Positions 24,137 to 30,929 of a stretch of DNA of 32,670 nt are shown one piece after another (within the stretch, counting starts at the first letter, position 1; every line of letters starts with the position of its first letter). The translations under genes and the position numbers were made by a program. The stretch is from an uncultured Oscillospiraceae bacterium. GTDB lineage: Bacteria; Bacillota; Clostridia; Oscillospirales; Ruminococcaceae. The stretch spans positions 1 to 32,670 of the forward strand of contig CAKTCT010000028.1 in the NCBI GenBank assembly GCA_934539585.1. Direction: 5' to 3'. The notes under the pieces were generated by a model that did no database searches, had not been told where the DNA came from, and saw only the letters and a list, made by a program, of their open reading frames with translations.

Positions 24137-24385
24137 ATGAAAAAACAGAAAAACTACTTCCGTTCCCTGACCACCCGGTTCCACTGCCTGTTCACCGCCC
24201 ATCAGATCGAGTCCAGCCGCGCCCGGGAAAAACGCCTGCGGGACAAGCTGGACCATCTGGACGGCGACGCCGCCCGGGGGCTCCTCTACCGGATGCAGGA
24301 GCTGAACTGCCGGGCCGAGGCCCTGGAGCTCCGCTACGCCCGGCTTGCAGAGGGCGCGGACCGGCCGGACCGTCTGGCCATCTGA
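24137..24385 (+). CDS. Small basic protein of unknown function (82 aa)
   Basis: Not recognised. Arg/Lys-rich, helix-forming sequence (ARGLLYRMQELNCRAEALEL) with no transmembrane segment or known motif; probably a short coiled coil. ATG 24137 is preferred because AAAGGATG lies 8 nt upstream. Single gene with a strong terminator. Confidence 0.7.
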   Translation: MKKQKNYFRSLTTRFHCLFTAHQIESSRAREKRLRDKLDHLDGDAARGLLYRMQELNCRAEALELRYARLAEGADRPDRLAI

Positions 24386-24397
24386 CGTTACCGCAAA

Positions 24398-24428
24398 GGG
24401 CGGCCGGAGCATCCCGGCCGCCCTCTCT
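24398..24428. terminator. Bidirectional terminator between the 82-aa gene and mscL
   Basis: Perfect GGGCGGCCGG (24398-24407) / CCGGCCGCCC (24414-24423), between convergent genes. Confidence 0.85.
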
Positions 24429-24445
24429 GTTTTCCCAAAGGGGAC

Positions 24446-24913
24446 TTATTCCGCTTTTTCTTCCTCTTTGGCCTTGAGCAGGTCCCGGATCTCGGCGAGC
24501 AGCTCGGCCTCAGTGGGAGCCTTGGGGGCTTCGGGGGCAGGAGCCTCCTCTTTTTCGCCCTTTTCCTTCTTGATCAGCTCCTCAGCGGCGGTGGTGGCCT
24601 TGGTCACAAGCCGCACCATGAAGAAGATGGACAGCGCGATGATGAGGAAATTCACGATGTTCTGAATGAAGCTGCCGTAAAGAATGGCAGCCTCGGCCTT
24701 GACCACAGTGCCGTCGGCGGCCACTTCCGCCGGAGAAAGGACCCATTTCAGGCTCTTGAAGTCCATTCCCGCCGTGAGAAAGCCGAAAAAGGGCATGATG
24801 ATGTCGTTGACCAGGGAGTTGACGATGCTGCCGAAGGCTCCGCCGATGATAACGCCCACGGCCATGTCCATGACGTTGCCCTTAAACGCAAACTTTTTGA
24901 ATTCCTGCCACAT
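24446..24913 (-). CDS. mscL: Large-conductance mechanosensitive channel
   Basis: 155 aa. Pentameric membrane channel that opens on osmotic downshock. N-terminus MWQEFKKFAFKGNVMDMAVGVIIGGAFGSIVNSLVNDI is diagnostic (amphipathic helix plus TM1, about 14-40); TM2 is about 78-104; the C-terminal bundle ends in an acidic Ala/Pro/Glu-rich tail. AAGGAGG before the ATG. Own promoter and terminator. Confidence 0.97.
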   Translation of the reverse strand: MWQEFKKFAFKGNVMDMAVGVIIGGAFGSIVNSLVNDIIMPFFGFLTAGMDFKSLKWVLSPAEVAADGTVVKAEAAILYGSFIQNIVNFLIIALSIFFMVRLVTKATTAAEELIKKEKGEKEEAPAPEAPKAPTEAELLAEIRDLLKAKEEEKAE

Positions 24914-24945
24914 AAAAAGTCCTCCTTGATAGAATGTCCTGTTCC

Positions 24946-24974
24946 ATTATAATCCTTCTGCCGGGGAATCGCAA
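24946..24974 (-). promoter_or_regulatory. Promoter of mscL
   Basis: Leftward TTGCGA, 17 nt, TATAAT, inside the gap after ylmC. Confidence 0.8.
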
Positions 24975-24993
24975 GGGGTATCCGGCAAAAACC

Positions 24994-25284
24994 TCACCCG
25001 TTCCAGAGCTCTGCCCACCGGCTCCGGCGGACGGTCTCCTTGGGCAGCTCCTCGATGTTGACCAGAATGGCGTCCTCCCCGATGACCTCGATGCTCTCCC
25101 AGGGAATGACCACGTCCGGACGGCGGCCCAGCAGCCCGAACAGCCGCAGCTTACCGTAGACCACCAGCCCCCGGACCTGGGCCTCCTCCGTATCGATGGT
25201 CACATCGTCGGCAAAGCCCAGCTTCACGCCGTTTTTGACGCTGACGACCTCTTTCCGCTGCAAATCGCAGAGCTTCACTTCCAC
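24994..25284 (-). CDS. ylmC: YlmC/YmxH-family PRC-barrel sporulation protein
   Basis: 96 aa. One PRC-barrel (about 1-80): CDLQRKEVVSVKNGVKLGFADDVTID and VVIPWESIEVIGEDAILVNI are typical of YlmC/YmxH, a family linked to sporulation in Firmicutes but of unclear function. GTG start at 25284 with GGAAGGGGG upstream; no ATG alternative. Follows the pseudouridine synthase by 24 nt and is probably the last gene of the yqfC-ylbJ operon. Members are also called YmxH, so the symbol is approximate. Confidence 0.85.
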   Translation of the reverse strand: MEVKLCDLQRKEVVSVKNGVKLGFADDVTIDTEEAQVRGLVVYGKLRLFGLLGRRPDVVIPWESIEVIGEDAILVNIEELPKETVRRSRWAELWNG

Positions 25285-25308
25285 GGCGCCGCCCCCTTCC
25301 CATACAGT

Positions 25309-26268
25309 TTATTCCCGCAGGGAGGCCGGTATGCCGTCCCGGGCGAACCAGACGTCCGGGACCTGGAAGGTCCTGCCGTTTAAGTAGGAAAGGGCGTGCT
25401 CCTCCCGAAAGGCGAACCGCAGCTTGTAGGAGTACAGCGCCTGGCAGTCGAAGCCCTTCTTCTTCTCCGCCGCGTTGGAGGCGTACTTTCCGTCCCCCAC
25501 CAGCGGGTGGCCGATGTAGGCCATGTGGGCCCGGATCTGATGGGTCCGGCCGGTTTTCAGCTCCACCTCCACCAGGGAGTAACGGCCGTTGGACTGCAAG
25601 ACCGTGTACTTGGTGATCATGGTCTTGGTGTCCGGCCGGGGGTGATCGTAGATCACCGCCTTGTTCTCCGCCTCGTCCTTCCGGTGATAGTGGGTCAGGG
25701 TAGCGGACCGGGGCTCCGGGGTCCCCTTGACCAGACAAAGGTAAAACTTCTCGATCTCCCGGTTCCGGATGGCCTCGTTGAGGATGCGGAGGGCCTCGGC
25801 GTTCTTGGCCACGATGACGATGCCCCCGGTGTTGCGGTCGATGCGGTTGCAGAGGGCCGGCGCAAAGGACGCCTCCTTCCCGGGATCGTACTCCCCTTTC
25901 CTGTAAAGGTAGTGCTTCACCCGGTTGATGAGGGTGTCCACCGTTTCCCCTTGGTCCTCGTGGACGATGAGCCCCTGGGGCTTGTCCGCCAGGAGGATGT
26001 TCCCGTCCTCGTACACCGTCCGCACCTCCGGCGGAGCCCCCAGGAAATCCGGGGCCTTCTCGGAGAAGAACTCGTCGTTGATGTACAGCTCCACCACGTC
26101 CCCCTCCTGGAGACGGTAGCGGATCTCGCTCTTTTTCCCGTTGACCTTGATCCGCTTGAGCCGCAGGTATTTATAGAGAAGGCTCTGGGGCAGCAGGCGC
26201 ACCGCCTTGGTCAGGTACTTGTCCAGGCGCTGGCCTGCGTCGTTGGCGTTGATTACGAACCGTCTGAT
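25309..26268 (-). CDS. RluA-family 23S rRNA pseudouridine synthase, apparent AUC start
   Basis: 319 aa as drawn. Converts uridine to pseudouridine in RNA. N-terminal S4 RNA-binding domain (about 1-75) and catalytic domain with NRIDRNTGGIVIVAKN, whose Asp is the catalytic residue of the HRLDxxTSG motif, plus LKTGRTHQIRAH. No ATG, GTG or TTG is available upstream of the S4 domain: the frame reads AAGGAGGAATCCGCC-ATC-AGACGG, with AAAGGAGG 8 nt before ATC at 26268. The protein would begin (M)RRFVINANDAGQRLDKYL, the normal family N-terminus. The first conventional start, GTG 26202, would remove 22 residues of the S4 domain. The ribosome binding site overlaps the stop of the upstream gene. Confidence 0.88.
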   Translation of the reverse strand: MRRFVINANDAGQRLDKYLTKAVRLLPQSLLYKYLRLKRIKVNGKKSEIRYRLQEGDVVELYINDEFFSEKAPDFLGAPPEVRTVYEDGNILLADKPQGLIVHEDQGETVDTLINRVKHYLYRKGEYDPGKEASFAPALCNRIDRNTGGIVIVAKNAEALRILNEAIRNREIEKFYLCLVKGTPEPRSATLTHYHRKDEAENKAVIYDHPRPDTKTMITKYTVLQSNGRYSLVEVELKTGRTHQIRAHMAYIGHPLVGDGKYASNAAEKKKGFDCQALYSYKLRFAFREEHALSYLNGRTFQVPDVWFARDGIPASLRE

Positions 26269-26282
26269 GGCGGATTCCTCCT

Positions 26283-26501
26283 TTAGTCAATGCGAAAATC
26301 CTCGTCCCGATAGCTGGGCAGCAGCCGGTGGGCCTTGGGACGGCGCTTCAGCGGCGCGTACACAAACTTCCGGCAGGAAAAGCAGGGGGACACCGCCCCG
26401 TTCTTTTCGCAGAGGATCATCTGGCCGTCCCGGGTGGGACGGCCCAGCTCGCAGTATTCACAGGCCGGATCAATGCGCCGGCCGAACAGGATGCTTTTCA
26501 C
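26283..26501 (-). CDS. Small Cys-rich (zinc-ribbon-like) protein
   Basis: 72 aa, not assigned to a named family. Cys14/Cys17 and Cys40/Cys43 form two CxxC pairs with an extra Cys31, suggesting a zinc ribbon; the C-terminus is basic then acidic (RRPKAHRLLPSYRDEDFRID). GTG start with GAGGAGG 6 nt upstream. The first 32 nt overlap the end of ylbJ in another frame, and its stop lies within the ribosome binding site of the next gene, so it is tightly embedded in the sporulation operon. Confidence 0.8.
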   Translation of the reverse strand: MKSILFGRRIDPACEYCELGRPTRDGQMILCEKNGAVSPCFSCRKFVYAPLKRRPKAHRLLPSYRDEDFRID

Positions 26502-27603
26502 GGAACCCCTCCTCTGTGGTCCTGGGACCTGCTCCTATTCTATCACACTTTTTCCGGCTTATCAAGAGCATCAGGCAAAGGACCACCAGCAGCGCCGACG
26601 CCCCCAGGGTCGCGGCCCCCTTCCGGGCCACCGAAGCCCCCGCCGTGGCAAAGGCCGGCAGCGGCAGCCGGAGCTTCCGGACGAAAAACAGCGTCAGTCC
26701 CAGGCTCACCAGAACGTACACCCCCCGGAGAAAGACGAACTTCCGCATCCGTACCCCGGTCCCCCGGAGAAAGCAGGCCGTCTGCATCCAGACGCACAGC
26801 CCCCCGAAGGCGGTGTACACCACGGCCAGCACCAGCTTCTCCAGGCCGGGCCGCCCCGGCAGACCGGCGCACCCCACCGTCACCTCCAGAAGCCCCACCC
26901 AGGTCCTCCCCCCGGGGAGCAAAGCTGCGGCGTGGGAGATCACCGAAAACACCAGGACAAAGGAGCAGATGACGAACATGCTCTTTCCCGCCTCGGCCAC
27001 GGCGGCCACAAATCCGGGGAGAAGCCCCAGCTTCGGCTCTTTCCGCGGAGGATTTTCCGGAAAAACCTCCCCCCTCCCCCAGAATCCCCGGGCCAGAAGC
27101 CCCACGGCCACCGCAGCGGCCGCCTGACAGCCATACAGGACCCCGCCTATCTTGACGCTTCCGAAGCACGGCACGGCCACCCCCGCAATGAGAAACGCCG
27201 GGGAGCAGTTGACGCAGAAGCAGAGCAGCCGTTCCGCCGTCCGGGGCTCCAGCCGTCCCTGGCGGACCATCCGGGCCAGCATCTTCCCGCCCACCGGGTA
27301 CCCCCCGATGAGGGACAGGAGGATCACCGATACCGCCTCCTCCGGCACGCCGAACACCGCCCCCAGGAACCCCAGGGGCCGGAACAGAATGTCCCCCACG
27401 TCGGTCAGGGCCAGAAAATCCGCAAAGGCCAGGAACAGAAACAGCGACGGGATCACCGAGGTCAGACAGAGGGCGATCCCCTGCCGGACCCCCTCCGCCG
27501 CTTCCTCCCCCCGGAGGAGAATGGCCCCGCCCAGGAACACCGCCGCGCTGCCCAGAAACACCGGCCGCACCCGCATGCACACCCAGGAAACGCCCCGCTT
27601 CAT
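26470..27603 (-). CDS. ylbJ: YlbJ-like sporulation integral membrane protein
   Basis: 377 aa with about eight hydrophobic segments and nucleoside-recognition (Gate)-like blocks: CLTSVIPSLFLFLAFADFL near 46, LSLIGGYPVGGKMLARMV near 95 and CFCVNCSPAFLIAGV near 128, all typical of YlbJ. In Bacillus subtilis ylbJ is a sigma-E gene needed for normal spore formation. AAGGAGG before the ATG; the ATG overlaps the yqfC stop (ATGA). Confidence 0.9.
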   Translation of the reverse strand: MKRGVSWVCMRVRPVFLGSAAVFLGGAILLRGEEAAEGVRQGIALCLTSVIPSLFLFLAFADFLALTDVGDILFRPLGFLGAVFGVPEEAVSVILLSLIGGYPVGGKMLARMVRQGRLEPRTAERLLCFCVNCSPAFLIAGVAVPCFGSVKIGGVLYGCQAAAAVAVGLLARGFWGRGEVFPENPPRKEPKLGLLPGFVAAVAEAGKSMFVICSFVLVFSVISHAAALLPGGRTWVGLLEVTVGCAGLPGRPGLEKLVLAVVYTAFGGLCVWMQTACFLRGTGVRMRKFVFLRGVYVLVSLGLTLFFVRKLRLPLPAFATAGASVARKGAATLGASALLVVLCLMLLISRKKCDRIGAGPRTTEEGFREKHPVRPAH

Positions 27604-27950
27604 CCCTTCCCCTCCTTCCGGGAGACCGGCTCCAGCTCCAACCCCCGGATGCTCCCCCGGACCGTCAGACTGGCCGCCGTAAAATCATCCACCCTGAGCC
27701 CCGCCCCCAGCACCGTCAGCCGCAGCCCGTCCAGGAGCAGCACCGCCATATCGTCGTCGTAAGTCAGCACCGCCCGGCAGCCCTCCACAAAAAGCTCCCG
27801 ATCCCCCTGCAGCTGGAGCTGGGCCCCCTTCAGTTCCTCCGCCCCGGCCCGGAAGGCAGCCAACAGCGGTTCCCGCCGGGGCTTTTCCGGGAAGTACCGG
27901 ACGCCCTCCCGGCAGCGGTTCCTGGACCCGGCCTTGCGAAACGCTTTCAT
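27600..27950 (-). CDS. yqfC: YqfC/YabP-family sporulation protein
   Basis: 116 aa. The C-terminal ~80 residues match YqfC: QLQLQGDRELFVEGCRAVLTY-type strand, then DMAVLLLDGLRLTVLGAGL and LTVRGSIRGLELE. ATG 27950 is chosen because AAAGGGGGG is just upstream and because the earlier in-frame ATG at 27980 overlaps the putative promoter -10. Normally followed directly by yqfD; here yqfD lies about 1 kb away on the opposite strand. First gene of the leftward operon with ylbJ. Confidence 0.85.
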   Translation of the reverse strand: MKAFRKAGSRNRCREGVRYFPEKPRREPLLAAFRAGAEELKGAQLQLQGDRELFVEGCRAVLTYDDDMAVLLLDGLRLTVLGAGLRVDDFTAASLTVRGSIRGLELEPVSRKEGKG

Positions 27951-27978
27951 GCGCGCCCCCCTTTCCTCTTGCTCCTTC

Positions 27979-28007
27979 ATTATATTCCCCCGGACCGCCA
28001 CGTATAC
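27979..28007 (-). promoter_or_regulatory. Possible sigma-E-type promoter of yqfC-ylbJ
   Basis: Leftward GTATACG, 14 nt, AATATAAT (6 of 8 with CATACAAT). Position and spacing fit a mother-cell promoter. Confidence 0.45.
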
Positions 28008-28051
28008 GTCAGGACAGCCCCGATCGTCCTTTTTCAGACAGCATTCCGACG

Positions 28052-28080
28052 TTGTAACAATCGAAGGAACGTGATATAAT
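28052..28080 (+). promoter_or_regulatory. Promoter of the small-ORF cassette
   Basis: TTGTAA, 17 nt, TATAAT. Confidence 0.75.
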
Positions 28081-28102
28081 GGGCGGTAGAGGATACCGCT
28101 TT

Positions 28103-28144
28103 ATGAGCGCCTATGGAATCGGGGAAATCGAAAATGATGTATGA
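28103..28144 (+). CDS. Possible 13-aa leader peptide
   Basis: ATG with AGAGGAT about 10 nt upstream encodes MSAYGIGEIENDV, and its TGA overlaps the start region of the next ORF (28134/28137). The arrangement suggests translational coupling or a leader peptide. Too short for coding evidence. Confidence 0.3.
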   Translation: MSAYGIGEIENDV

Positions 28145-28337
28145 CCTGGGTGACAGAGTACGGATTATCGCAAGCGGCAAAACCGGCTCGATTTGCGATG
28201 CACGCATGGCTGACAGACGGCCCTTGTATATCGTGGACTGCTCCGGCGAATGTGACAGCGACGCCCTGAAGGATTGCGTTGTCACCGTCGAAGAAAATGA
28301 AATCGAACGGGAGGAGCAGAAGAATGGAAAAGGATAA
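28134..28337 (+). CDS. Small protein, possible SH3/KOW-like barrel
   Basis: 67 aa, not recognised. YDLGDRVRIIASGKTG followed by PLYIVDC looks like a small SH3/KOW-type beta barrel (GDxV.I..G..G pattern), a fold often used to bind RNA or ribosomes. It has an acidic/basic C-terminal tail. Starts: ATG 28134 or 28137, with GGGGA 8 nt upstream. Base composition is less GC-rich than its neighbours. Overlaps the next gene by 14 nt. Confidence 0.6.
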   Translation: MMYDLGDRVRIIASGKTGSICDARMADRRPLYIVDCSGECDSDALKDCVVTVEENEIEREEQKNGKG

Positions 28338-28584
28338 AGTCAAAGGCTGGACTGCCACAGACTACGCCTTCGAGGACCTTTATGATGCATATCTCAGCAT
28401 CTTATTTGAGTACCAGGGAAAGGAATATCGGTTAAGCTGCGAAGGAGATAAAGCGCTGTATGATTGCGATACCGGTGAAATCCTGTGGACGTTCACCGAT
28501 AAAGAGTCGTTTTATAACGGCGCCATTTTTGGCCGTCCGATTCAGGATGTCATCAACGATTCATACCTTATCTGCTTAATGTAA
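28324..28584 (+). CDS. Small acidic protein of unknown function (86 aa)
   Basis: Not recognised. MEKDKVKGWTATDYAFEDLY begins an acidic, aromatic-rich, probably soluble alpha/beta protein ending SYLICLM. GGAGGAG 7 nt before ATG 28324 is a good site. Co-transcribed with the 67-aa gene. Codon use (ATA, TTA, GAT, AAA) is clearly less GC-rich than the surrounding genes, suggesting transfer. Confidence 0.65.
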   Translation: MEKDKVKGWTATDYAFEDLYDAYLSILFEYQGKEYRLSCEGDKALYDCDTGEILWTFTDKESFYNGAIFGRPIQDVINDSYLICLM

Positions 28585-28597
28585 GCGGAGGAGATTT

Positions 28598-28708
28598 ATG
28601 CAAGGATTGTCCCCAAAAGAACCCGCACTTGTTGATTTTGTCCGAAAAACGTGGTATAATGAACAACACAAGCAGTCGTATAGGGTGAGTACACGGTGTC
28701 TGCCGTAG
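28598..28708 (+). CDS. Possible 36-aa peptide overlapping the RNA gene
   Basis: ATG after GGAGGAGA encodes MQGLSPKEPALVDFVRKTWY and 16 more residues. Its 3' half runs through the promoter and first domain of the structured RNA, so either it is a truncated gene or the RNA promoter evolved within it. Confidence 0.35.
   Translation: MQGLSPKEPALVDFVRKTWYNEQHKQSYRVSTRCLP
28632..28660 (+). promoter_or_regulatory. Promoter of the structured RNA
   Basis: TTGATT, 17 nt, TATAAT. The predicted start (about 28666) coincides with the first base of the closing stem ACACAAGC. Confidence 0.8.
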
Positions 28709-28857
28709 CCCCGGTTGAAATCCGGGCGCTTGTGTTAAGGGTGCGGCCATGTGCCTATTCGCAAGTGATAGTTCAAGACGAGGAGAACGCGGTATATCCG
28801 TAGTCCCGGTGACGAATCCGGGTGCTTGCATGGGCGCAGAAACGCGCCCTTTTCTTT
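28666..28857 (+). ncRNA. Unclassified structured RNA with two similar domains
   Basis: About 190 nt. Domain 1 (28666-28735) is closed by ACACAAGC/GCTTGTGT; domain 2 (28761-28829) by GCAAG/CTTGC. Each contains, in order: a small hairpin (GTA...TAC in 1, GTTC...GAAC in 2); a CGG...CCGTAG hairpin; and a CCCGG...ATCCGGG hairpin followed by GCTTG. The helices are kept while the loops differ (TTGAAAT against TGACGAAT). The third hairpin looks like a tRNA T-arm, but the geometry does not make a tRNA. The transcript ends in a terminator: GGGCGC (28832-28837) / GCGCCC (28844-28849), then TTTTCTTT. It is not tmRNA, SRP RNA, 6S RNA, RNase P or any riboswitch I can recognise. Confidence 0.7.
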
Positions 28858-28864
28858 AACGCCA

Positions 28865-28896
28865 ACCGCCAGCGGTTCTCCGCCGGCGGTATTTTT
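28865..28896 (+). terminator. Second terminator before yqfD
   Basis: ACCGCC-GCGG / CCGC-GGCGGT hairpin (28865-28890), then ATTTTTAT; insulates yqfD from upstream transcription. Confidence 0.75.
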
Positions 28897-28903
28897 ATAT
28901 TCC

Positions 28904-28933
28904 AAATATTCCCCTCCCCCGCCGCATATACAT
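28904..28933 (+). promoter_or_regulatory. Sigma-E-type promoter of yqfD
   Basis: AAATATT, 14 nt, CATATACAT: close to the sigma-E consensus (KMATATT, about 14 nt, CATACANT). It suits a mother-cell sporulation gene; no sigma-A site is visible. Confidence 0.7.
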
Positions 28934-28954
28934 AAAGGGCAAAGGAGGGGTTCC

Positions 28955-30130
28955 ATGTACCTGCTGCCCACCGTGGTCTTCACCGTCTCCGGCGGCGATC
29001 CCGGCCCGTTTCTCACCGCCGCCCGGGATCACGGCATCGCCGTCCGCCGCTTTTCCAGGAAAAACGGCCTCTGCCGGGGCGAAGTCCCGGCCTTCCGCTA
29101 CCGAAAAGCCGCCCGCCTGGCCCGGACCCACGGCCTCCGGCTCCGGGTCTGCCAGCGGAAGGGCCTCTATTTCCGGCTGTACCGCTACCGCCGGAGACTG
29201 GGCCTCCTGGCCGGGATCGTCCTGTTTCTGGGGGCGCTGCTCTTTTCCCAGTCCTTTCTCTGGGCCGTGGACGTGACCCCCACCGCCTCCGTCACCGAGC
29301 AGCAGGTCCTGGACGTGCTGAAAAGCCACGGCATCCGGGTGGGGACCTACCTCCCGTCGGCAGACCTGAAAACCGCCGCCCTCCTTTCCCGGGTGGAGCT
29401 GCCGGGCCTGGCCTTTTTCGCCCTGAACCGGGTGGGCAGCCGCATCCAGGTAGAGATGGCCGACGCCACCCCCCAGCCTCCCCGGCCCCTGTCCTCCGGG
29501 GAGGGGGTCTGCAACATCGTCGCCGCCCGGACGGGGCTCATCCGCTCCCTGGAGCCCTACCGGGGCCAGACCATGGTCCGGGTCAACCAGTCGGTGTACC
29601 AGGGGGACCTGCTGGTCAGCGGCATCGTGGAAAACGCCGACGGCCGGACCTCCTACCAGCACGCCGCCGCCAGAATCATGGCCGAGACCCGCTGGGAAAA
29701 GTCCTTCTCCCTCCAGCTGCGCCAGACCACCACCCAGGAAACCGGCCAGGTCAGAATCCGCTACTCCCTGGACCTTTTCGGAAAAAAGCTACCCCTGTTC
29801 CTGGCCTTCCCGGCCTTTCAGCCCAAGGAGCCCTACGAAAGCCGCACCGCCCTTTTCGAACCCAGACTGGGCTCCGTCCAGATTCCCCTGGGCGTGGAAC
29901 GGGAGGAACTCCGCTTCGTCCGCCAGGAGCAAACCACCTTCACCGAGGAAGAAGCCCTGACCGCCCTCCAGAACGCCGCCCACCTTTACGAGGAAACCCT
30001 CCCCGGAGAAATCCTGACCCAAGAATCCTCCGCAGCAGTCTCCAACGGCCAAATGACCCTGACCATCGTCTACACCGTCCTGGAAGACATCGCCAAGGAA
30101 GCCCCCTTTTTCTACCCGGAGACGCCCTAA
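28955..30130 (+). CDS. yqfD: Sporulation protein YqfD
   Basis: 391 aa. YqfD is a mother-cell (sigma-E) membrane protein required for normal spore formation; its molecular function is unresolved. A short N-terminal domain (about 1-78) is followed by one transmembrane helix (about 82-104, LGLLAGIVLFLGALLFSQSF) and a large domain outside the cytoplasm (GTYLPSADLKTAALLSRVELPGLAFFALNRVGS region). AAAGGAGGGG before ATG 28955. Its last ~300 bp are duplicated three times downstream. Encoded opposite to yqfC although the two are usually adjacent in one operon. Confidence 0.93.
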   Translation: MYLLPTVVFTVSGGDPGPFLTAARDHGIAVRRFSRKNGLCRGEVPAFRYRKAARLARTHGLRLRVCQRKGLYFRLYRYRRRLGLLAGIVLFLGALLFSQSFLWAVDVTPTASVTEQQVLDVLKSHGIRVGTYLPSADLKTAALLSRVELPGLAFFALNRVGSRIQVEMADATPQPPRPLSSGEGVCNIVAARTGLIRSLEPYRGQTMVRVNQSVYQGDLLVSGIVENADGRTSYQHAAARIMAETRWEKSFSLQLRQTTTQETGQVRIRYSLDLFGKKLPLFLAFPAFQPKEPYESRTALFEPRLGSVQIPLGVEREELRFVRQEQTTFTEEEALTALQNAAHLYEETLPGEILTQESSAAVSNGQMTLTIVYTVLEDIAKEAPFFYPETP

Positions 30131-30254
30131 AACACACCCATTCCGTACTTTATAATGAAAAGCAAGCCCACTTCGAACGCCAGCCAATCTTTTTTGGCCA
30201 AAACCGAACATTGCCCCCGAGCGTAGAACGGTAGCCCCCCGTTTCCTCCACCGG

Positions 30255-30559
30255 GAGCACCCATACGAAAGCCGCCCCACCCTTTTGAATCAAAACCATG
30301 CTCCTTTCAATCCCTTCTGGGCGTGGAACGGGAGGAGCCCCATTTCGTCCACCAAAAGCAAACCACCTTCACCGAGGAGGAAACCCTGGCCGCCCTCCAG
30401 AACGCCACTCACCTTTACGAGGAAACCCTCCCCGGAGAAGTCCTGGCCCAAGAATCCTCCGCAGCCGTCTCCACCGGCCGGATGACCTTAACCGTCGTCT
30501 ACACCGTCCTGGAAGATATCGCCCAGGAATCCCCCTTTTTCTACCCGGAGACATCCTAA
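30255..30559 (+). pseudogene. yqfD 3'-end copy 1
   Basis: Open from GTG 30323 to TAA 30559 (78 codons), roughly 80% identical in amino acids to the yqfD C-terminus (TTFTEEETLAALQNATHLYE...). Many changes are non-synonymous and there is no ribosome binding site, so it is read as a relic. The first ~65 bp are already frameshifted. Confidence 0.8.
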
Positions 30560-30680
30560 AACGCACCCATTCCGCACTTTATAATGAAAAGCAAGCCCAA
30601 TTCGAAAGCCAGCCGATTTTTCGGACCAAAACCGGACATTGCCCCCGAGCGTAGAACGACAGAACCCCATTTCCGCCGCC

Positions 30681-30885
30681 AGGAGCCCCCCACGAAAGCC
30701 GCCACACCCTTTTGAATCGAAACCAGGCTCCTTCCAATCCCTCCTGGACGTGGAACGCGAAGAACCACATTTCGTCCGCCAAAAGCAAACCACCTTCACC
30801 GAGGAAGAAGCCCTGATCGTCGTCTACACCGTTCTGGAAAGATATTGCCAAAGAAGCCCCCTTTTTCTACCCGAAGGTGCCCTAA
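30681..30885 (+). pseudogene. yqfD 3'-end copy 2, internally deleted
   Basis: Lacks 102 bp equivalent to 29961-30062, between two CCCTGA words (slippage-type deletion), and carries a +1 frameshift at CTGGAAAGATATTGCC. Confidence 0.8.
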
Positions 30886-30929
30886 CCATTGTCCACTACG
30901 CATTTATTAATGAAAGGCGAGACCCGCAA

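Noticed and set aside
26335..27762. A 475-codon plus-strand open frame
   Set aside because: Antisense to ylbJ and yqfC; Pro/Arg/His-rich shadow.
28666..28735. A tRNA gene
   Set aside because: The T-arm-like hairpin and closing stem look tempting, but there is an extra base before the acceptor strand, the D-arm and anticodon arm are too short, and the conserved C of the T-loop is a G.
28666..28857. 6S RNA or SRP RNA, given the ~190-nt size
   Set aside because: It folds as two local domains rather than one long interrupted rod, and it lacks the SRP GGTGCTG/GGAAGCAGC-type motifs.
30323..30559. An independent 78-aa gene
   Set aside because: It is a duplicated yqfD C-terminus with many replacement changes and no ribosome binding site.
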